Shown: positions 49,433 to 62,246, counted from the first letter of the stretch. The stretch: DNA of 64,000 nucleotides from Enterobacter hormaechei ATCC 49162 (GCF_001875655.1 NZ_MKEQ01000001.1:1364001-1428000); one strand, 5' to 3'. Numbers and translations are program-made. Notes: a model not told the origin generated them from the letters alone.

Positions 49433-50469
49433 ACGGCTGCCGCGTTGTAGAACTGGTCAGTGTCGGCGTTGAAAATCTGCTGCTCCAGCTGCTGCTGTTG
49501 CTCGTTATCCCCCGCCAGCACCTCGGTCTGGTGCGGGTTCAGCCCCAGCTTGCGGAACAGCTGGACGTCTTTGTCCTCTTCCGGGTTTGGCGTGGTCAGC
49601 AGTTTGCAGCCGTAGAAGATGGAGTTGGCCCCGGCCATGAAGCACATTGCCTGGGTCTGCTCGTTCATCTGCTCACGACCGGCAGAGAGACGAACGTACG
49701 AGGTTGGCATCATGATGCGCGCCACCGCGATGGTGCGGATAAAATCAAACGCATCCACGTCCTCGTTATCCGCCAGCGGCGTGCCTTTAACCTTCACCAG
49801 CATGTTGATGGGGACGCTTTCCGGCGGGGTCGGCAGGTTCGCCAGCTGTAACAGGAGACCCGCACGATCTTTTACCGTCTCGCCCAGTCCTACGATCCCA
49901 CCGGAGCAGACCTTGATCCCCGCATCACGCACTTTATCCAGCGTGTCCAGACGCTCCTGATAGGTGCGCGTGGTGATGATGTTGCCGTAAAACTCAGGCG
50001 AGGTATCGAGGTTGTGGTTGTAGTAATCCAGCCCCGCCGCCGAGAGGCGCCGGGCCTGCTCCTCGTTCAGCGTGCCCAGGGTCATACAGGCTTCAAGCCC
50101 CATCTCCTTCACCCCCTTCACCATCTGCTCCAGATACGGCATGTCGCGGTCATGCGGATTTTTCCACGCCGCACCCATGCAGAAGCGGGTCGAGCCAGCG
50201 TTTTTGGCCTTGCGCGCGGAGTCGAGCACCTGCTCCACTTCCATCAGGCGCTCGGATTCGAGACCGGTTTTGTAGCGCGCACTCTGCGGGCAATATTTGC
50301 AGTCTTCCGGGCAGGCCCCGGTTTTAATCGACAGCAGCGTGCTGACCTGAACATGGCGCGGATCGAAGTGCTGACGGTGCACCTGTTGCGCTTCAAACAT
50401 CAGCTCCAGGAAAGGTTTGTTGAATAATTCAGTGACTTGCGACATCGTCCAGCGTGCGTGGTGAGCCAT
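49429..50469 (-). CDS. bioB: Biotin synthase BioB
   Basis: Radical SAM sulfur-insertion enzyme (346 aa) making biotin from dethiobiotin. 4Fe-4S ligands Cys53, Cys57 and Cys60 in [10 protein letters not shown]; residues for the auxiliary 2Fe-2S cluster are also recognisable ([23 protein letters not shown]). First gene of bioBFCD, divergent from bioA across the shared operator. Confidence 0.97.
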   Translation of the reverse strand: MAHHARWTMSQVTELFNKPFLELMFEAQQVHRQHFDPRHVQVSTLLSIKTGACPEDCKYCPQSARYKTGLESERLMEVEQVLDSARKAKNAGSTRFCMGAAWKNPHDRDMPYLEQMVKGVKEMGLEACMTLGTLNEEQARRLSAAGLDYYNHNLDTSPEFYGNIITTRTYQERLDTLDKVRDAGIKVCSGGIVGLGETVKDRAGLLLQLANLPTPPESVPINMLVKVKGTPLADNEDVDAFDFIRTIAVARIMMPTSYVRLSAGREQMNEQTQAMCFMAGANSIFYGCKLLTTPNPEEDKDVQLFRKLGLNPHQTEVLAGDNEQQQQLEQQIFNADTDQFYNAAAV

Positions 50470-50512
50470 CGGGCTTCTCCAAAGGGTTTTGTTAATTGTC
50501 GGTTCGGTTTAT

Positions 50513-50550
50513 ACTTGTAAACCTAAAACTTTTCAAAATGGTTTACAAGT
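50513..50550. promoter_or_regulatory. bio operator (BirA-binding site)
   Basis: Arms ACTTGTAAACC and GGTTTACAAGT (11 bp, perfect) separated by 16 bases, between bioB and bioA. The arms and spacing equal the E. coli 40 bp operator to which the BirA-biotinyl-AMP dimer binds, repressing both directions. Confidence 0.95.
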
Positions 50551-50555
50551 CGATT

Positions 50556-51845
50556 ATGACCCAGGACGATCTCGCCTTCGACAAGCAGCATATCTGGCAC
50601 CCTTACACCTCCACGACCCGCCCCCTTCCCGTCTATCCGGTAGCCTCTGCCCACGGCTGCGAGCTGCATCTCGCCAGCGGCGAGCGGCTTGTTGACGGGA
50701 TGTCCTCCTGGTGGGCGGCGATCCATGGCTACAACCATCCGCGACTGAACGCGGCGATGAAAGCGCAGATTGACCAGATGTCACACGTGATGTTTGGCGG
50801 GATCACGCATCAGCCCGCGGTGGATTTATGCCGTCGACTGGTGGCGATGACGCCTGAATCGCTGGAGTGCGTTTTCCTGGCCGATTCCGGCTCGGTGGCG
50901 GTGGAAGTGGCGATGAAAATGGCGTTGCAGTACTGGCATGCGAAGGGCGAAACGCGCCAGCGGTTCCTGACCTTCCGCAACGGCTACCACGGCGACACCT
51001 TCGGCGCGATGTCGGTGTGTGACCCGGACAACTCCATGCACAGCCTGTGGAAAGGTTATCTGCCGGAAAACCTGTTTGCGCCAGCCCCACAGAGTCGCTT
51101 CGATGGCGAATGGGACGAGATGGACATGGTGGGCTTCGCGCGGCTGATGGCGGCCCATCGCCACGAGATTGCCGCCGTTATTCTCGAACCGATTGTGCAG
51201 GGCGCGGGCGGAATGCGGATGTACCATCCCGAGTGGCTGAAGCGCATTCGGAAGATGTGCGACCGCGAAGGGATCCTGCTGATTGCCGATGAGATCGCCA
51301 CCGGCTTTGGCCGCACCGGGAAATTGTTCGCCTGCGAGCATGCGGGGATCACGCCGGATATTCTGTGCCTGGGCAAAGCGCTCACCGGCGGCACCATGAC
51401 GCTCTCCGCGACGCTTACCACCCGCCAGGTTGCCGACACCATCAGCGACGGCGACGCGGGCTGCTTTATGCACGGTCCGACGTTTATGGGCAACCCGCTG
51501 GCCTGCGCCGTCGCAAGCGAGAGCCTTGCCATTCTGGAGAGCGGCGAGTGGCAGACGCAGGTGGCGGCGATTGAGGCGCAGCTGAAGCAGCAGCTAAGTG
51601 CGGCGGCGGAGGCGGAATACGTCGCGGACGTCCGCGTGCTGGGCGCCATCGGCGTGATCGAGACAACGCACCCGGTGAACATGGCCGCGTTGCAGCGCTT
51701 CTTCGTTGACCAGGGCGTGTGGGTGCGACCTTTCGGTAAGCTGATTTACCTCATGCCGCCGTACAGCATTTCTGCGGATCAGCTCCACAAGCTGACCGGA
51801 GCAGTGGTTAAAGCCGTTAACATTTCAGCGCATTTCACGATTTAA
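50556..51845 (+). CDS. bioA: Adenosylmethionine-8-amino-7-oxononanoate aminotransferase BioA
   Basis: PLP aminotransferase (429 aa, same as E. coli) that uses SAM as amino donor to make DAPA. Motifs: [48 protein letters not shown] and the PLP lysine in [12 protein letters not shown]. The ATG at 50556 gives [17 protein letters not shown]; upstream in-frame starts lie within the operator. Confidence 0.96.
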   Translation: MTQDDLAFDKQHIWHPYTSTTRPLPVYPVASAHGCELHLASGERLVDGMSSWWAAIHGYNHPRLNAAMKAQIDQMSHVMFGGITHQPAVDLCRRLVAMTPESLECVFLADSGSVAVEVAMKMALQYWHAKGETRQRFLTFRNGYHGDTFGAMSVCDPDNSMHSLWKGYLPENLFAPAPQSRFDGEWDEMDMVGFARLMAAHRHEIAAVILEPIVQGAGGMRMYHPEWLKRIRKMCDREGILLIADEIATGFGRTGKLFACEHAGITPDILCLGKALTGGTMTLSATLTTRQVADTISDGDAGCFMHGPTFMGNPLACAVASESLAILESGEWQTQVAAIEAQLKQQLSAAAEAEYVADVRVLGAIGVIETTHPVNMAALQRFFVDQGVWVRPFGKLIYLMPPYSISADQLHKLTGAVVKAVNISAHFTI

Positions 51846-51893
51846 CCCCATGCGTTACACTTTCTGAATGAGTGAGTAACGAGGGGAAATCGG

Positions 51894-52370
51894 ATGAAAA
51901 TCATCAGTAAAGATTTGCGCGATGGCGAAAAGCTGCCGGAACGTCACGTGTTTAACGGGATGGGTTATCAGGGGGATAATATCTCTCCCCATCTGGCGTG
52001 GGATGATGTCCCCGCGGGAACCAAAAGTTTTGTCGTGACCTGCTACGACCCGGATGCACCCACCGGCTCGGGCTGGTGGCACTGGGTGGTGGCAAACCTG
52101 CCCGCCGACACGCGCGTGCTCCCGCAGGGGTCCGGTTCCGATCTGGTTGCCCTGCCTGAAGGGGCGATTCAGACCCGCACTGACTTTGGCAAAGCGGGCT
52201 ACGGCGGCGCAGCGCCGCCAAAAGGGGAAACGCACCGCTATATCTTCACGGTGCACGCGCTGGATGTGGACAAGATTGAGGTCGACGAAGGGGCGAGCGG
52301 CGCGATGGTAGGGTTTAACGTGCATTTCCATTCGCTGGGCAGCGCGTCGATTACGGCGATGTATTCGTAA
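51894..52370 (+). CDS. ybhB: PEBP/RKIP-family protein YbhB
   Basis: 158-residue phosphatidylethanolamine-binding-protein-like protein, same length as E. coli YbhB. Family motifs: SPHLAWDDVPAGTKSFVV, CYDPDAPTGSGWWHWVVANL, HRYIFTVHALD. No signal peptide, so it is cytoplasmic. Function uncertain. GAGGGGAAATCGG before the ATG. It is monocistronic, near bioA but 48 bp away. Confidence 0.93.
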   Translation: MKIISKDLRDGEKLPERHVFNGMGYQGDNISPHLAWDDVPAGTKSFVVTCYDPDAPTGSGWWHWVVANLPADTRVLPQGSGSDLVALPEGAIQTRTDFGKAGYGGAAPPKGETHRYIFTVHALDVDKIEVDEGASGAMVGFNVHFHSLGSASITAMYS

Positions 52371-52375
52371 AAAAA

Positions 52376-52448
52376 GCCGGGTGGCGGCTACGCCTTACCC
52401 GGCCTACATTTCGCACGCGTAGGCCCGGTAAGCGCAGCGCCACCGGGC
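52376..52448. repeat. Paired REP units (BIME) between ybhB and hutH
   Basis: Two units in opposite orientation, 52376-52407 (GCCGGGTGGCGGCTACGCCT...) and 52419-52448 (GTAGGCCCGGTAAGCGCAGC...CACCGGGC), separated by 11 bases in a convergent gap, with A-runs on each side. Probably it also works as a bidirectional terminator. Confidence 0.88.
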
Positions 52449-52456
52449 AAAAAAAA

Positions 52457-53973
52457 TCACAGCACCGGCGGCAACAGCCCCACCAGCCGCCCTTCTTCCA
52501 GAAGCTGTATCGCCATATCAATATCCGGCGCAAAGAAGCGGTCATCATCGTAGTGCGTAACGTGCTCGCGCAGCGTATGACGCGCCTGCTCCAGCAGCGG
52601 GCTGGATTTTAGCCCTTCGCGCAAATCAATACCCTGACACGCCGCCAGCCACTCCACCGCCAGTACGCCGCGGGTGTTGGAGGCCACCTCCCACAGTCGA
52701 CGCCCGGCAGCCGGGGCCATCGAGACGTGATCTTCCTGGTTCGCGGAGGTGGGCAGGCTGTCCACGCTGTGCGGGTGCGACAGCGCTTTGTTTTCGCTTG
52801 CCAGTGCCGCAGCTGTGACCTGAGCAATCATAAAGCCCGAATTCACCCCGCCATTACGCACCAGGAACGGTGGCAGCTGGGACATATGTTTATCCATCAT
52901 CAGCGCGATGCGACGCTCGGACAACGCGCCGATTTCGGCAATGGCCAGAGCGATATTATCCGCCGCCATTGCCACCGGCTCGGCGTGGAAGTTGCCGCCG
53001 GAGACCACCTCGTTTTCCTGGGCAAACACCAGCGGGTTATCGGACACCGCGTTGGCTTCCACCAGCAGCACCTCCGCCGCCTGACGCAGTTGCGTCAGGC
53101 ATGCGCCCATCACCTGCGGCTGGCAGCGCAGAGAATACGGATCCTGCACCTTCTCGCAGTTGTGATGAGAATCAGCAATGTCGCTGGTGTCGGTAAGAAC
53201 ATAGCGGTACAGGGCGGCGGCATCAATCTGACCGCGCTGGCCGCGCACCTCATGGATGCGTGCGTCGAACGGACGACGCGAGCCGAGCACCGCCTCGGTA
53301 GTCAGCGCACCGCACACCACCGCGGAGGCGAACAAATCTTCCGCTTCAAACAGGCCACGCAGCGCAAAGGCCGTCGACGCCTGGGTGCCGTTGAGCAGCG
53401 CCAGCCCCTCTTTTGCCGCGAGGGTGATCGGGGCTAATCCGGCTTTTTTCAGTGCTTCCTTCGCAGGAAGCCACTCGCCCTGCCAGCGCGCCTGGCCTTC
53501 ACCCAGCAGCAGCAGCGACATATGTGCCAGCGGCGCCAGATCGCCGGAGGCGCCGACAGACCCTTTCGCCGGGATCCACGGATAAACTTCCGCATTGACC
53601 AGCGCCATCAGCGCCTGGATCACGCTCAGACGAATGCCCGAGAAACCGCGCGCCAGGCTGTTGATTTTTAACACCATCATCAGGCGGACAATCTCGTCGT
53701 CCAGCGGCTGGCCCACCCCCGCCGCGTGCGACAGCACCAGCGAACGCTGTAAGTTTTCCAGATCGTGCGTGGCAATGCGGGTCTGCGCCAGCAGGCCAAA
53801 CCCGGTATTGATACCGTAGGCGGTGCGTCCCTCCGCCACAATCGCCTCCACGCAGGCTACGCTGTCGTTAATGGCACGGTGGGCGCTTTCATCAAGGGCG
53901 AGTGTCACCGGCTGACGCCAGACCTGACGCAGCTGTTTGAGGGTCAGCGAGCCGGGAGTAAGTGTTAACGCGT

Positions 53974-53977
<4 letters not shown>
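52457..53977 (-). CDS. hutH: Histidine ammonia-lyase HutH
   Basis: First enzyme of histidine degradation (506 aa), histidine to urocanate plus ammonia. The self-made MIO cofactor triad Ala143-Ser144-Gly145 is intact in [23 protein letters not shown] (about 57-61) and [13 protein letters not shown] are also present. Second gene of hutUH, overlapping hutU by 4 bp. Confidence 0.96.
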
Positions 53978-55662
<1,685 letters not shown>

Positions 55663-55703
55663 TGTGTGTTCCTCATAAGGGACAGATGATGCATTTAGAT
55701 ATA

Positions 55704-55717
55704 CTTGTATAGACAAG
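55704..55717. promoter_or_regulatory. HutC operator upstream of hutUH
   Basis: CTTGTATAGACAAG, 5 bp arms around ATAG, 42 bp before hutU. The same TTGTATAGACA core occurs before hutI. It fits the known enteric and pseudomonad hut operator pattern (TGTAtN..ACA), so HutC repression relieved by urocanate is expected. Confidence 0.78.
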
Positions 55718-55789
55718 CACACACAAGGTCGGATTTAACAAAAAAGATACAATTTTGCTATATTGCGTTAGCGATCACGCTTATAAAAC

Positions 55790-56524
55790 TTATGACATAA
55801 AGTGGCCCTGCAACCGGTAGCGGTTCCCCGGGAACAGCAGCTTCGCATGCGATACAATTTGCGAGGATGACCAGGTACGACGGCGGATCAGCAGGCAGGG
55901 ATCGTGCTCTTTAATACGCAACAACTCGCACTCCTGCGGCGTGGCGCGCACCGCCTCCACGATATGCTCCCCTTCCGTCAGCGGGGCGACGAGCGAGAGA
56001 TACGCATGTGGCGTGGTTTGGGTGTAATCCTGGCCCAGATAGTCCGGTATCCGCTCCGCGTTGACGCAGCGATCTTCAATCTGGACCGGAATGTCGTTCT
56101 CATAATGCACCATCACCGAATGGAAAATCCGGGTGCCCTCTTTCACGTTCAGCTCGATGGCCTGCTCGGCGCTGGCCTGCGTCTCTTCAAGCACCAGCAC
56201 CTCGCAATGATGCTGATGCTTGCGGGCGGCAATCTCATCGGCAATGCTGCGGATTTCAAACAGCGCCGACTGTCCTTTTGGCTCCGCCACAAAGGTTCCG
56301 ACCCCTTGCAGGCGCACCAGCAGCCCTTCATCGGTCAGCTCACGCAGTGCGCGATTGATGGTCATGCGGCTAAAGCCAAACTGCGCCACCAGCTCCGCTT
56401 CGGAGGGAATACGGTCGTGCGGACGCCAGACGCCAGCGGCAATTTTTTCGCTGATCGCCTTTTTCACCTTCCCATAAAAAGGTGCGGGTGGGCTGGAGGG
56501 ATGCTGCGGTGAGCGTGAAAACAT
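55790..56524 (-). CDS. hutC: GntR/HutC-family histidine utilisation repressor
   Basis: 244-residue repressor. N-terminal GntR winged helix (FYGKVKKAISEKIAAGVWRP, IPSEAELVAQFGFSRMTINR) and C-terminal UTRA ligand domain (SLVAPLTEGEHIVEAVRATP) that senses urocanate. The start at 56524 (MFSRSPQHP) follows AGGAG; the longer frame to 56677 reads into hutG. Third gene of hutIGC, with 19 bases between it and hutG. Confidence 0.95.
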   Translation of the reverse strand: MFSRSPQHPSSPPAPFYGKVKKAISEKIAAGVWRPHDRIPSEAELVAQFGFSRMTINRALRELTDEGLLVRLQGVGTFVAEPKGQSALFEIRSIADEIAARKHQHHCEVLVLEETQASAEQAIELNVKEGTRIFHSVMVHYENDIPVQIEDRCVNAERIPDYLGQDYTQTTPHAYLSLVAPLTEGEHIVEAVRATPQECELLRIKEHDPCLLIRRRTWSSSQIVSHAKLLFPGNRYRLQGHFMS

Positions 56525-56543
56525 GCTGACTCCTGTAATGTGT

Positions 56544-57482
56544 TTATGCCCACCAGTGAGCAATTTGCCAGGCCAGTCGGGCGGCAAGCTTCGCCCCCTG
56601 TCCGTCCCGATCGTAGTGCGGATTAAATTCCACCAGATCCGCCGCCTGTAGTTTACCGCTTCGGCAGATACGCTCAATCACCGGGAACAGATCCAGCGCC
56701 GGGATCCCCAACGCCGCAGGGGCAGACACGGCGGGCATTTCCGCGGCAGGCAGCACATCAAGGTCAACGGTGAGATAAACCCGGTCGGCCTGCGCAAGAA
56801 CGTTATCCAGTGAGGGTAGCGCATTCCGGCGAAAATCAAGATCTTCAACCAGCGTCACGTTCAGTCGCTCAGCTTCCTTCCACAGCGCCTGGGTATTCGC
56901 CGCGCGGCTTACCCCCAGGCAGGCGTAGTGAAACGCCCGCGAATGAGACGCGCAGTAGTGCGCCAGCTGGCGGAACGGCGTGCCGGACGTCGCCCGTTCA
57001 GCCTTGCGTAAATCGAGGTGCGCATCCAGGTTGATCACCGCAATGCGCTCGTTCGGAAAGGCGTCCAGCACGCCGCGCCCGTGCGCCCAGGCGGTTTCAT
57101 GTCCACCGCCGAAAACCAGAGTACGCATCCCGGATTGCTGGCACGCGGTTATGGCCTCGCTCAGCGCCTGCTGTGCCGCCTCCAGCGCGTGGCCTTCAAC
57201 ATAAACAGAACCCATATCCACGAGACGCTCATGCCCCTGATGGCTCGCCATATTCGCCAGCGCGCCGCGCAACACATCGGGCGCCTGTGCTGCACCGGGT
57301 CTGCCCTGATTACGCTTGACCCCTTCATCACATTCAAATCCCATCAGAGCGATGCCTGACGACGCAGGTGCAAAGTGTTCGCGCTGCTGTGTGGTCTGGA
57401 AGAGACGTTTCGCGGTGCTGGACTCGGCGCTGTCGTCACGCCCCTGCCAGACCTGCGGGGAAACGGGATGCCACAATTTCAT
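56544..57482 (-). CDS. hutG: Formimidoylglutamase HutG
   Basis: Arginase-family Mn enzyme (312 aa) splitting N-formimidoyl-glutamate into glutamate and formamide. The di-Mn ligands are visible in [20 protein letters not shown] and TVDLDVLPA. It therefore represents the direct formamide route, not the deiminase route. It overlaps hutI by 4 bp (ATGA). Confidence 0.94.
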   Translation of the reverse strand: MKLWHPVSPQVWQGRDDSAESSTAKRLFQTTQQREHFAPASSGIALMGFECDEGVKRNQGRPGAAQAPDVLRGALANMASHQGHERLVDMGSVYVEGHALEAAQQALSEAITACQQSGMRTLVFGGGHETAWAHGRGVLDAFPNERIAVINLDAHLDLRKAERATSGTPFRQLAHYCASHSRAFHYACLGVSRAANTQALWKEAERLNVTLVEDLDFRRNALPSLDNVLAQADRVYLTVDLDVLPAAEMPAVSAPAALGIPALDLFPVIERICRSGKLQAADLVEFNPHYDRDGQGAKLAARLAWQIAHWWA

Positions 57483-58702
57483 GCTACCTGCCCCCGAAAA
57501 ACACGTTGATATAAGGGATTTCGCCCCGGCTCGTAAACCATCTCAACCGGATGATTCGCCTCCCAGACGACAAAATCAGCCACATAACCTGGCTTTAACT
57601 GCCCGTGCGTCGCGCCGCGTCCTAGCGCCTGCGCCGCATGCCGCGTCACGCCAGCCCAGGCCTCTTCCGGTGTGAGGCCAAACTGGACGCAGGCCATGTT
57701 CATCGCCAGATGCAGGCTGGCAAACGGACTCGTTCCCGGGTTGTAGTCGGTGGCCACCGCCATCGGCACACCCTGCTCTCTGAGCTGCGCCACCGGTGGA
57801 CGCTGGCGCTCCTGAAGAAAATAGAACGCGCCGGGGAGCAGTACCGCCACCGTACCGCTTTGCGCCATGGCCTGAATACCTGCATCATCGAGATACTCGA
57901 TATGATCGGCCGACAGCCCTTTATACTGGCTGACCAGCGCCGCGCCGCCCAGATTCGACAGCTGCTCTACATGCCCTTTTACCGGGATGCCGAGCGCGGT
58001 GGCGGCCCGGAACAGGCGCTCAGTTTGCGCCGGGGTAAAGCCAACGTTTTCACAAAACACGTCCACCGCTTCAAATAACTCTTTTTGCCACAGCGTGGGC
58101 ATGATCTGCTCACAGATCAGCGCCAGATAGGCATCCGGATCCTGTCGGTACTCGGCAGGAACGGCATGCGCGGCCAGTAGCGTCGGGCTGATATCAATCA
58201 GATTGTTCAGGCTGAGCTGGCGGGCCACCAGCAGCATTTTCTCTTCGGCTTCGGCATTCAGACCGTATCCCGATTTGATTTCAACGGTCGTTACGCCTTC
58301 ATTCATTAGTCGCTGGAGTCGCTGCTGCGCCACCGCGAGGAGCGTTTCCGGCGAACTGTTGCGGGTGGCCGTGACCGTGGCGTTAATTCCGCCGCCCTGC
58401 GCGCTAATGGTCTGATACGACACGCCGTTAAGCCGTTGCTCCCATTCCGCTGCGCGATCGCCGCCGAACACCAGATGGGTGTGACAATCGATAAGGCCAG
58501 GGGTAACCAGACGCCCGTCGAGATCGACACACTGGCGATGCCCGGCGGGGATCTCTGATTCAGGAATAACGGCCAGAATCGTCTGGCCGCGCACGACGAG
58601 AGCATGGTGTTCTTTCAGGCCATAGGGTTCCGGCTCACCTGTCGCCAGGGTTGCCAGTCGCGCATTTCGCCATATCACATCATCGGGATGAAGCTGCTGC
58701 AT
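57479..58702 (-). CDS. hutI: Imidazolonepropionase HutI
   Basis: Amidohydrolase-fold enzyme (407 aa) hydrolysing imidazolonepropionate to formiminoglutamate. Metal ligands in [12 protein letters not shown], then [18 protein letters not shown] and [13 protein letters not shown]. Start placed at 58702 ([19 protein letters not shown]) after GGAAGG, although the spacing is short. The ORF could begin at 58720 or 58735, but the last ATG overlaps the hut operator. First gene of hutIGC. Confidence 0.93.
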   Translation of the reverse strand: MQQLHPDDVIWRNARLATLATGEPEPYGLKEHHALVVRGQTILAVIPESEIPAGHRQCVDLDGRLVTPGLIDCHTHLVFGGDRAAEWEQRLNGVSYQTISAQGGGINATVTATRNSSPETLLAVAQQRLQRLMNEGVTTVEIKSGYGLNAEAEEKMLLVARQLSLNNLIDISPTLLAAHAVPAEYRQDPDAYLALICEQIMPTLWQKELFEAVDVFCENVGFTPAQTERLFRAATALGIPVKGHVEQLSNLGGAALVSQYKGLSADHIEYLDDAGIQAMAQSGTVAVLLPGAFYFLQERQRPPVAQLREQGVPMAVATDYNPGTSPFASLHLAMNMACVQFGLTPEEAWAGVTRHAAQALGRGATHGQLKPGYVADFVVWEANHPVEMVYEPGRNPLYQRVFRGQVA

Positions 58703-58723
58703 GTGCCTTCCACTTGTCATGGG

Positions 58724-58735
58724 TTGTATAGACAT
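58724..58735. promoter_or_regulatory. HutC operator upstream of hutIGC
   Basis: TTGTATAGACAT, sharing the TTGTATAGACA core with the site before hutU. It lies about 23-34 bp before the chosen hutI start and about 190 bp from ybhC, which diverges. Confidence 0.72.
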
Positions 58736-58925
58736 TTATTTTCATCTGTCGCCTGCTGTCAACCGCCTTGCGGGAAAATGTTATTTTTTTGTGATGACTT
58801 TCCCGTCGCCTCCGGGCAAAAATGCAACTTTTCCCCTTTTTATCTTCCCGTTTCGCTCAACTTAGTATAAAAAAGCAGGCTATTTCGTCTATCCAGATAA
58901 GACTTGCATACCCAGGAGCATTACC

Positions 58926-60209
58926 TTGACTATTTCCAGGATTTCCCGTCTGGCGTTGGCACTCGCCTTTGGCGTGACTTTATCCGCTTGCAGTTCAACA
59001 CCACCGGATCAGCAACCTTCTGAGCAGGTTGCTCCGGGCACCGCTTCCCGTCCGATCCTGTCAGCGGATGAAGCGAAGAACTTCACCCGTGCGCACTACT
59101 TCTCGGCGATGGATCCTAATGCAGCTCCGTGGACGCCTTCTTCTATTAACCTGCCGAAACAGCCAGACTTCGTTGTCGGCCCGGCTGGGGCGCAGGGCGT
59201 CACGCACACCTCTATTCAGGCAGCCGTTGATGCCGCAATCACCAAACACAGCGCATCCCGCCAGTACATTGCCATCCTGCCTGGTGAATACGAAGGCACC
59301 GTTTATGTTCCGGCGGCACCGGGAAGCATTACGCTTTACGGCCTGGGCGAAAAAGCGGTCGACGTGAAAATTGGTCTGGCGATTGATTCAGAGATCGACA
59401 CCACCACCTGGCGTCATCTGGTGAACCCGGCCGGTAAATACATGCCAGGGAAACCGGCGTGGTATATGTTTGATAACTGCCAGCGCAAACGTGCCGCCAC
59501 CATTGGCGTGATGTGCTCGGCGGTATTCTGGTCGCAGAACAACGGTCTGCAATTGCAGAACCTGACCATTCAGAACACCCTGGGCGACAGCGTTGACGCC
59601 GGTAATCACCAGGCCGTGGCGCTGCGTAGCGATGGCGACAAGGTACAGATTAACAACGTCAATATTCTGGGCCGCCAGAACACCTTCTTCGTGACCAACA
59701 GCGGCGTGCAGAACACCCTTCAGAACAACCGTCTGACGCGCACTCTGGTGACCAACAGCTACGTTGAAGGCGACGTGGATATGGTCTCCGGTCGCGGTGC
59801 GGTGGTGTTTGAGAACACCGACTTCCGCGTGGTGAATTCACGTACGCAGCAGGAAGGTTACGTCTTCGCGCCAGCGACCCAGTCCAACCTGTTCTATGGT
59901 TTCCTGGCCGTGAATAGCCGCTTTACCGCAGCGGGCGATGGCGTGGCGCAACTCGGTCGCTCTCTGGACGTGGACTCCGCCACTAACGGCCAGGTCGTGA
60001 TCCGCGACAGCGTGATTAACGAAGGCTTCAACATGGCGAAACCGTGGGCGGATGCGGCGATCTCAAAACGTCCATTCTCCGGCAACACCGGCACGGTGGA
60101 TGATAAAGAGAACGTGCAGCGCAACCTGAACGACGCTAATTTCAACCGCATGTGGGAATACAACAACCGCGGGCTGGGTAGCAAAGTGGTCGCTGAGCCG
60201 AAGCAGTAA
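58926..60209 (+). CDS. ybhC: Outer-membrane lipoprotein YbhC, pectinesterase/acyl-CoA thioesterase-like
   Basis: 427-residue lipoprotein (same as E. coli) with lipobox LSAC (Cys about residue 22) and a right-handed beta-helix of the pectin methylesterase family (SIQAAVDAAI, LGDSVDAGNHQAVAL, YVEGDVDMVSGRGAVVFENT). The two Asp and an Arg of the pectinesterase site appear largely kept, but E. coli YbhC does not act on pectin, as I recall. It starts with TTG at 58926, well placed 7 bases after AGGAG; no ATG fits. Confidence 0.92.
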   Translation: MTISRISRLALALAFGVTLSACSSTPPDQQPSEQVAPGTASRPILSADEAKNFTRAHYFSAMDPNAAPWTPSSINLPKQPDFVVGPAGAQGVTHTSIQAAVDAAITKHSASRQYIAILPGEYEGTVYVPAAPGSITLYGLGEKAVDVKIGLAIDSEIDTTTWRHLVNPAGKYMPGKPAWYMFDNCQRKRAATIGVMCSAVFWSQNNGLQLQNLTIQNTLGDSVDAGNHQAVALRSDGDKVQINNVNILGRQNTFFVTNSGVQNTLQNNRLTRTLVTNSYVEGDVDMVSGRGAVVFENTDFRVVNSRTQQEGYVFAPATQSNLFYGFLAVNSRFTAAGDGVAQLGRSLDVDSATNGQVVIRDSVINEGFNMAKPWADAAISKRPFSGNTGTVDDKENVQRNLNDANFNRMWEYNNRGLGSKVVAEPKQ

Positions 60210-60219
60210 CGCGCATGTT

Positions 60220-60250
60220 GCCGGGTGGCGGCTGCGCCTTACCCGGCCTA
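60220..60250. repeat. REP element after ybhC
   Basis: GCCGGGTGGCGGCTGCGCCT...TACCCGGCCTA in the convergent ybhC-pgl gap, upstream of the terminator. Confidence 0.85.
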
Positions 60251-60271
60251 GCCCATGCAGTAACCGCGCAT

Positions 60272-60302
60272 AAAAAAACCTCGCATTTGCGAGGTTTTTT
60301 TT
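60272..60302. terminator. Bidirectional terminator between ybhC and pgl
   Basis: CCTCGC-ATTT-GCGAGG with seven A before and eight T after, so it works on both strands; it is 11 bases from the pgl stop. Confidence 0.95.
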
Positions 60303-60312
60303 CGTCTACGGA

Positions 60313-61308
60313 TCAGTGCGCGTTAATGACAACCCACATTGGCCCTTGTCCGACCGCATAGCGTCCTTTCTCTTCCAGTAGACCCTGCACGCCCTTGATT
60401 TCATAGAGCGCAATGTGGTGGGATTTCTGCCCCGCCGCAATCAGGTATTTGCCGCTGTGATCGACATTAAAGCCGCGCGGCTGGGTTTCTGTCGGCTGGA
60501 AGCCTTCAACTGCCAGAACGCTGCCATCCTCAGAGACGCTGAAAACGGTGATCAGACTGGAGGTACGGTCACAGGCATACAGGTGGCGGCCATCCGGCGT
60601 GATGTGAATATCTGCCGCCCAGCGTGTGTCGGAGAAGTCAGCTGGCATCATGTCCAGCGTCTGTACGCACTCGATCTGCCCGTTAGGATCGTTCAGTTCC
60701 CACACGTCTACCGAGCTGTTCAGCTCGTTCACGACATAGGCATACTGCTGATTCGGGTGGAAGACCATGTGGCGCGGGCCTGCGCCTTCCACGGTGGTGA
60801 CTTCCGCTGGGCTTTGTGCGACCAGATGGCCGTCATCGCTCAGGGTAAACAGGCAGATGCGATCCTGCTTCAGCGCTGGCACCCACAGCGTACGGTTATC
60901 CGGTGAAATGTTGGCGGAGTGGCAACCTTCGAGCCCCTCTACCACGTCGACGGTTTCAACGGGAATACCGTCTTCCAGGCGGGTGACGCTCACGCAGCCT
61001 GCATTGTAGGAGCCGCTGAAGATAAAGTTGCCTTTATGGTCGGTAGAAATATGGGTCGGGCTGCCCGGCAGCGCGGCTTCTGCGGTGTAAGTCAGCGCGC
61101 CGTCATCCGGGGAGATGCGGTATGCCAGTACGCGGAATTCCGGGCGTACGCCGACATAAAGAAAACGTTTATCCGGGCTGACGACCATCGGCTGTACCTG
61201 GCCTGGCACATCAACAACCTGAACCAGCGTAAGCGAACCTTCTGTATTCAAACGCCAGACATGGATCTGCTGACTTTCAGGACTGGCGGTATAAACGGTT
61301 TGTTTCAT
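60313..61308 (-). CDS. pgl: 6-phosphogluconolactonase Pgl
   Basis: 331-residue seven-bladed beta-propeller lactonase of the pentose phosphate pathway, hydrolysing 6-phosphogluconolactone; same length as E. coli YbhE/Pgl. Repeated blade motifs ([59 protein letters not shown]) and the C-terminal [10 protein letters not shown] are seen. Single gene, GGAG before the ATG. Confidence 0.96.
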   Translation of the reverse strand: MKQTVYTASPESQQIHVWRLNTEGSLTLVQVVDVPGQVQPMVVSPDKRFLYVGVRPEFRVLAYRISPDDGALTYTAEAALPGSPTHISTDHKGNFIFSGSYNAGCVSVTRLEDGIPVETVDVVEGLEGCHSANISPDNRTLWVPALKQDRICLFTLSDDGHLVAQSPAEVTTVEGAGPRHMVFHPNQQYAYVVNELNSSVDVWELNDPNGQIECVQTLDMMPADFSDTRWAADIHITPDGRHLYACDRTSSLITVFSVSEDGSVLAVEGFQPTETQPRGFNVDHSGKYLIAAGQKSHHIALYEIKGVQGLLEEKGRYAVGQGPMWVVINAH

Positions 61309-61427
61309 GAATACTCCTGATTATTTTTAACGGTGAATGCTGAATTGTAGTTCGGGATTTTGCAGGGATCCGCTCTGGGTGTACCATCCCGACAGACCTT
61401 AAATTCAACATTAACCCGGAAGAAAAA

Positions 61428-62246
61428 ATGACCTCGCGAGTGATTGCCCTGGATTTAGACGGAACACTGCTTACCCCTCAGAAAACCCTGCTCCCCTCTT
61501 CTCTTGAGGCCCTCAAACGAGCCCAGGAAGTGGGGTATCAACTCCTCATCGTAACGGGTCGACACCACGTAGCCATTCATCCTTTTTATCAGGCACTGGG
61601 CTTAGATACACCTGCAATTTGTTGTAATGGCACCTATTTGTATGATTATCAGGCAAAAAAGGTTTTAGCCTCCGATCCGCTTCCCGTTACGCAGGCGCTG
61701 CAATTGATTGATTTGCTGGATGAGCACGCGATTCACGGCCTGATGTATGTGGATAACGCCATGGTCTATGAGCGTCCTACCGGCCATGTGATCCGCACCA
61801 GCAACTGGGCACTGTCACTGCCGGAAGCGCAGCGTCCGGTGTTCACTCAGGTTTCCTCCCTGCGCCAGGCGGCGGAAGACGTCGAGGCAATCTGGAAGTT
61901 TGCCCTGACCGATGAAGACACCACTAAACTGAATACCTTCGCAAAACATGTTGAGCATACGCTGGGTCTGGAATGTGAATGGTCCTGGCACGATCAGGTG
62001 GATATTGCCCGCAAAGGCAACAGCAAAGGCAAACGTCTGACCCAGTTCGTGGAATCGCAGGGCGGATCAATGCAGGACGTAATTGCCTTCGGCGATAACT
62101 ATAACGACATCAGCATGCTGGAAGCGGCCGGAACGGGCGTGGCGATGGGCAATGCCGATGATGCGGTGAAAGCGCGCGCTGACGTGGTGATTGGCGATAA
62201 CACCACCGACAGCATCGCGCAGTATATTTATACCCACCTGCTGTAA
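61428..62246 (+). CDS. ybhA: HAD-family (Cof-type) phosphatase YbhA
   Basis: 272-residue haloacid-dehalogenase phosphatase, same length as E. coli YbhA, which dephosphorylates pyridoxal phosphate and sugar phosphates in vitro. Motif I IALDLDGTLL with nucleophile Asp (about residues 7-16), motif II VTGRHH, a type IIB cap, motif III Lys, motif IV GDNYND. Divergent from pgl; its stop touches the modC stop. Confidence 0.95.
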   Translation: MTSRVIALDLDGTLLTPQKTLLPSSLEALKRAQEVGYQLLIVTGRHHVAIHPFYQALGLDTPAICCNGTYLYDYQAKKVLASDPLPVTQALQLIDLLDEHAIHGLMYVDNAMVYERPTGHVIRTSNWALSLPEAQRPVFTQVSSLRQAAEDVEAIWKFALTDEDTTKLNTFAKHVEHTLGLECEWSWHDQVDIARKGNSKGKRLTQFVESQGGSMQDVIAFGDNYNDISMLEAAGTGVAMGNADDAVKARADVVIGDNTTDSIAQYIYTHLL

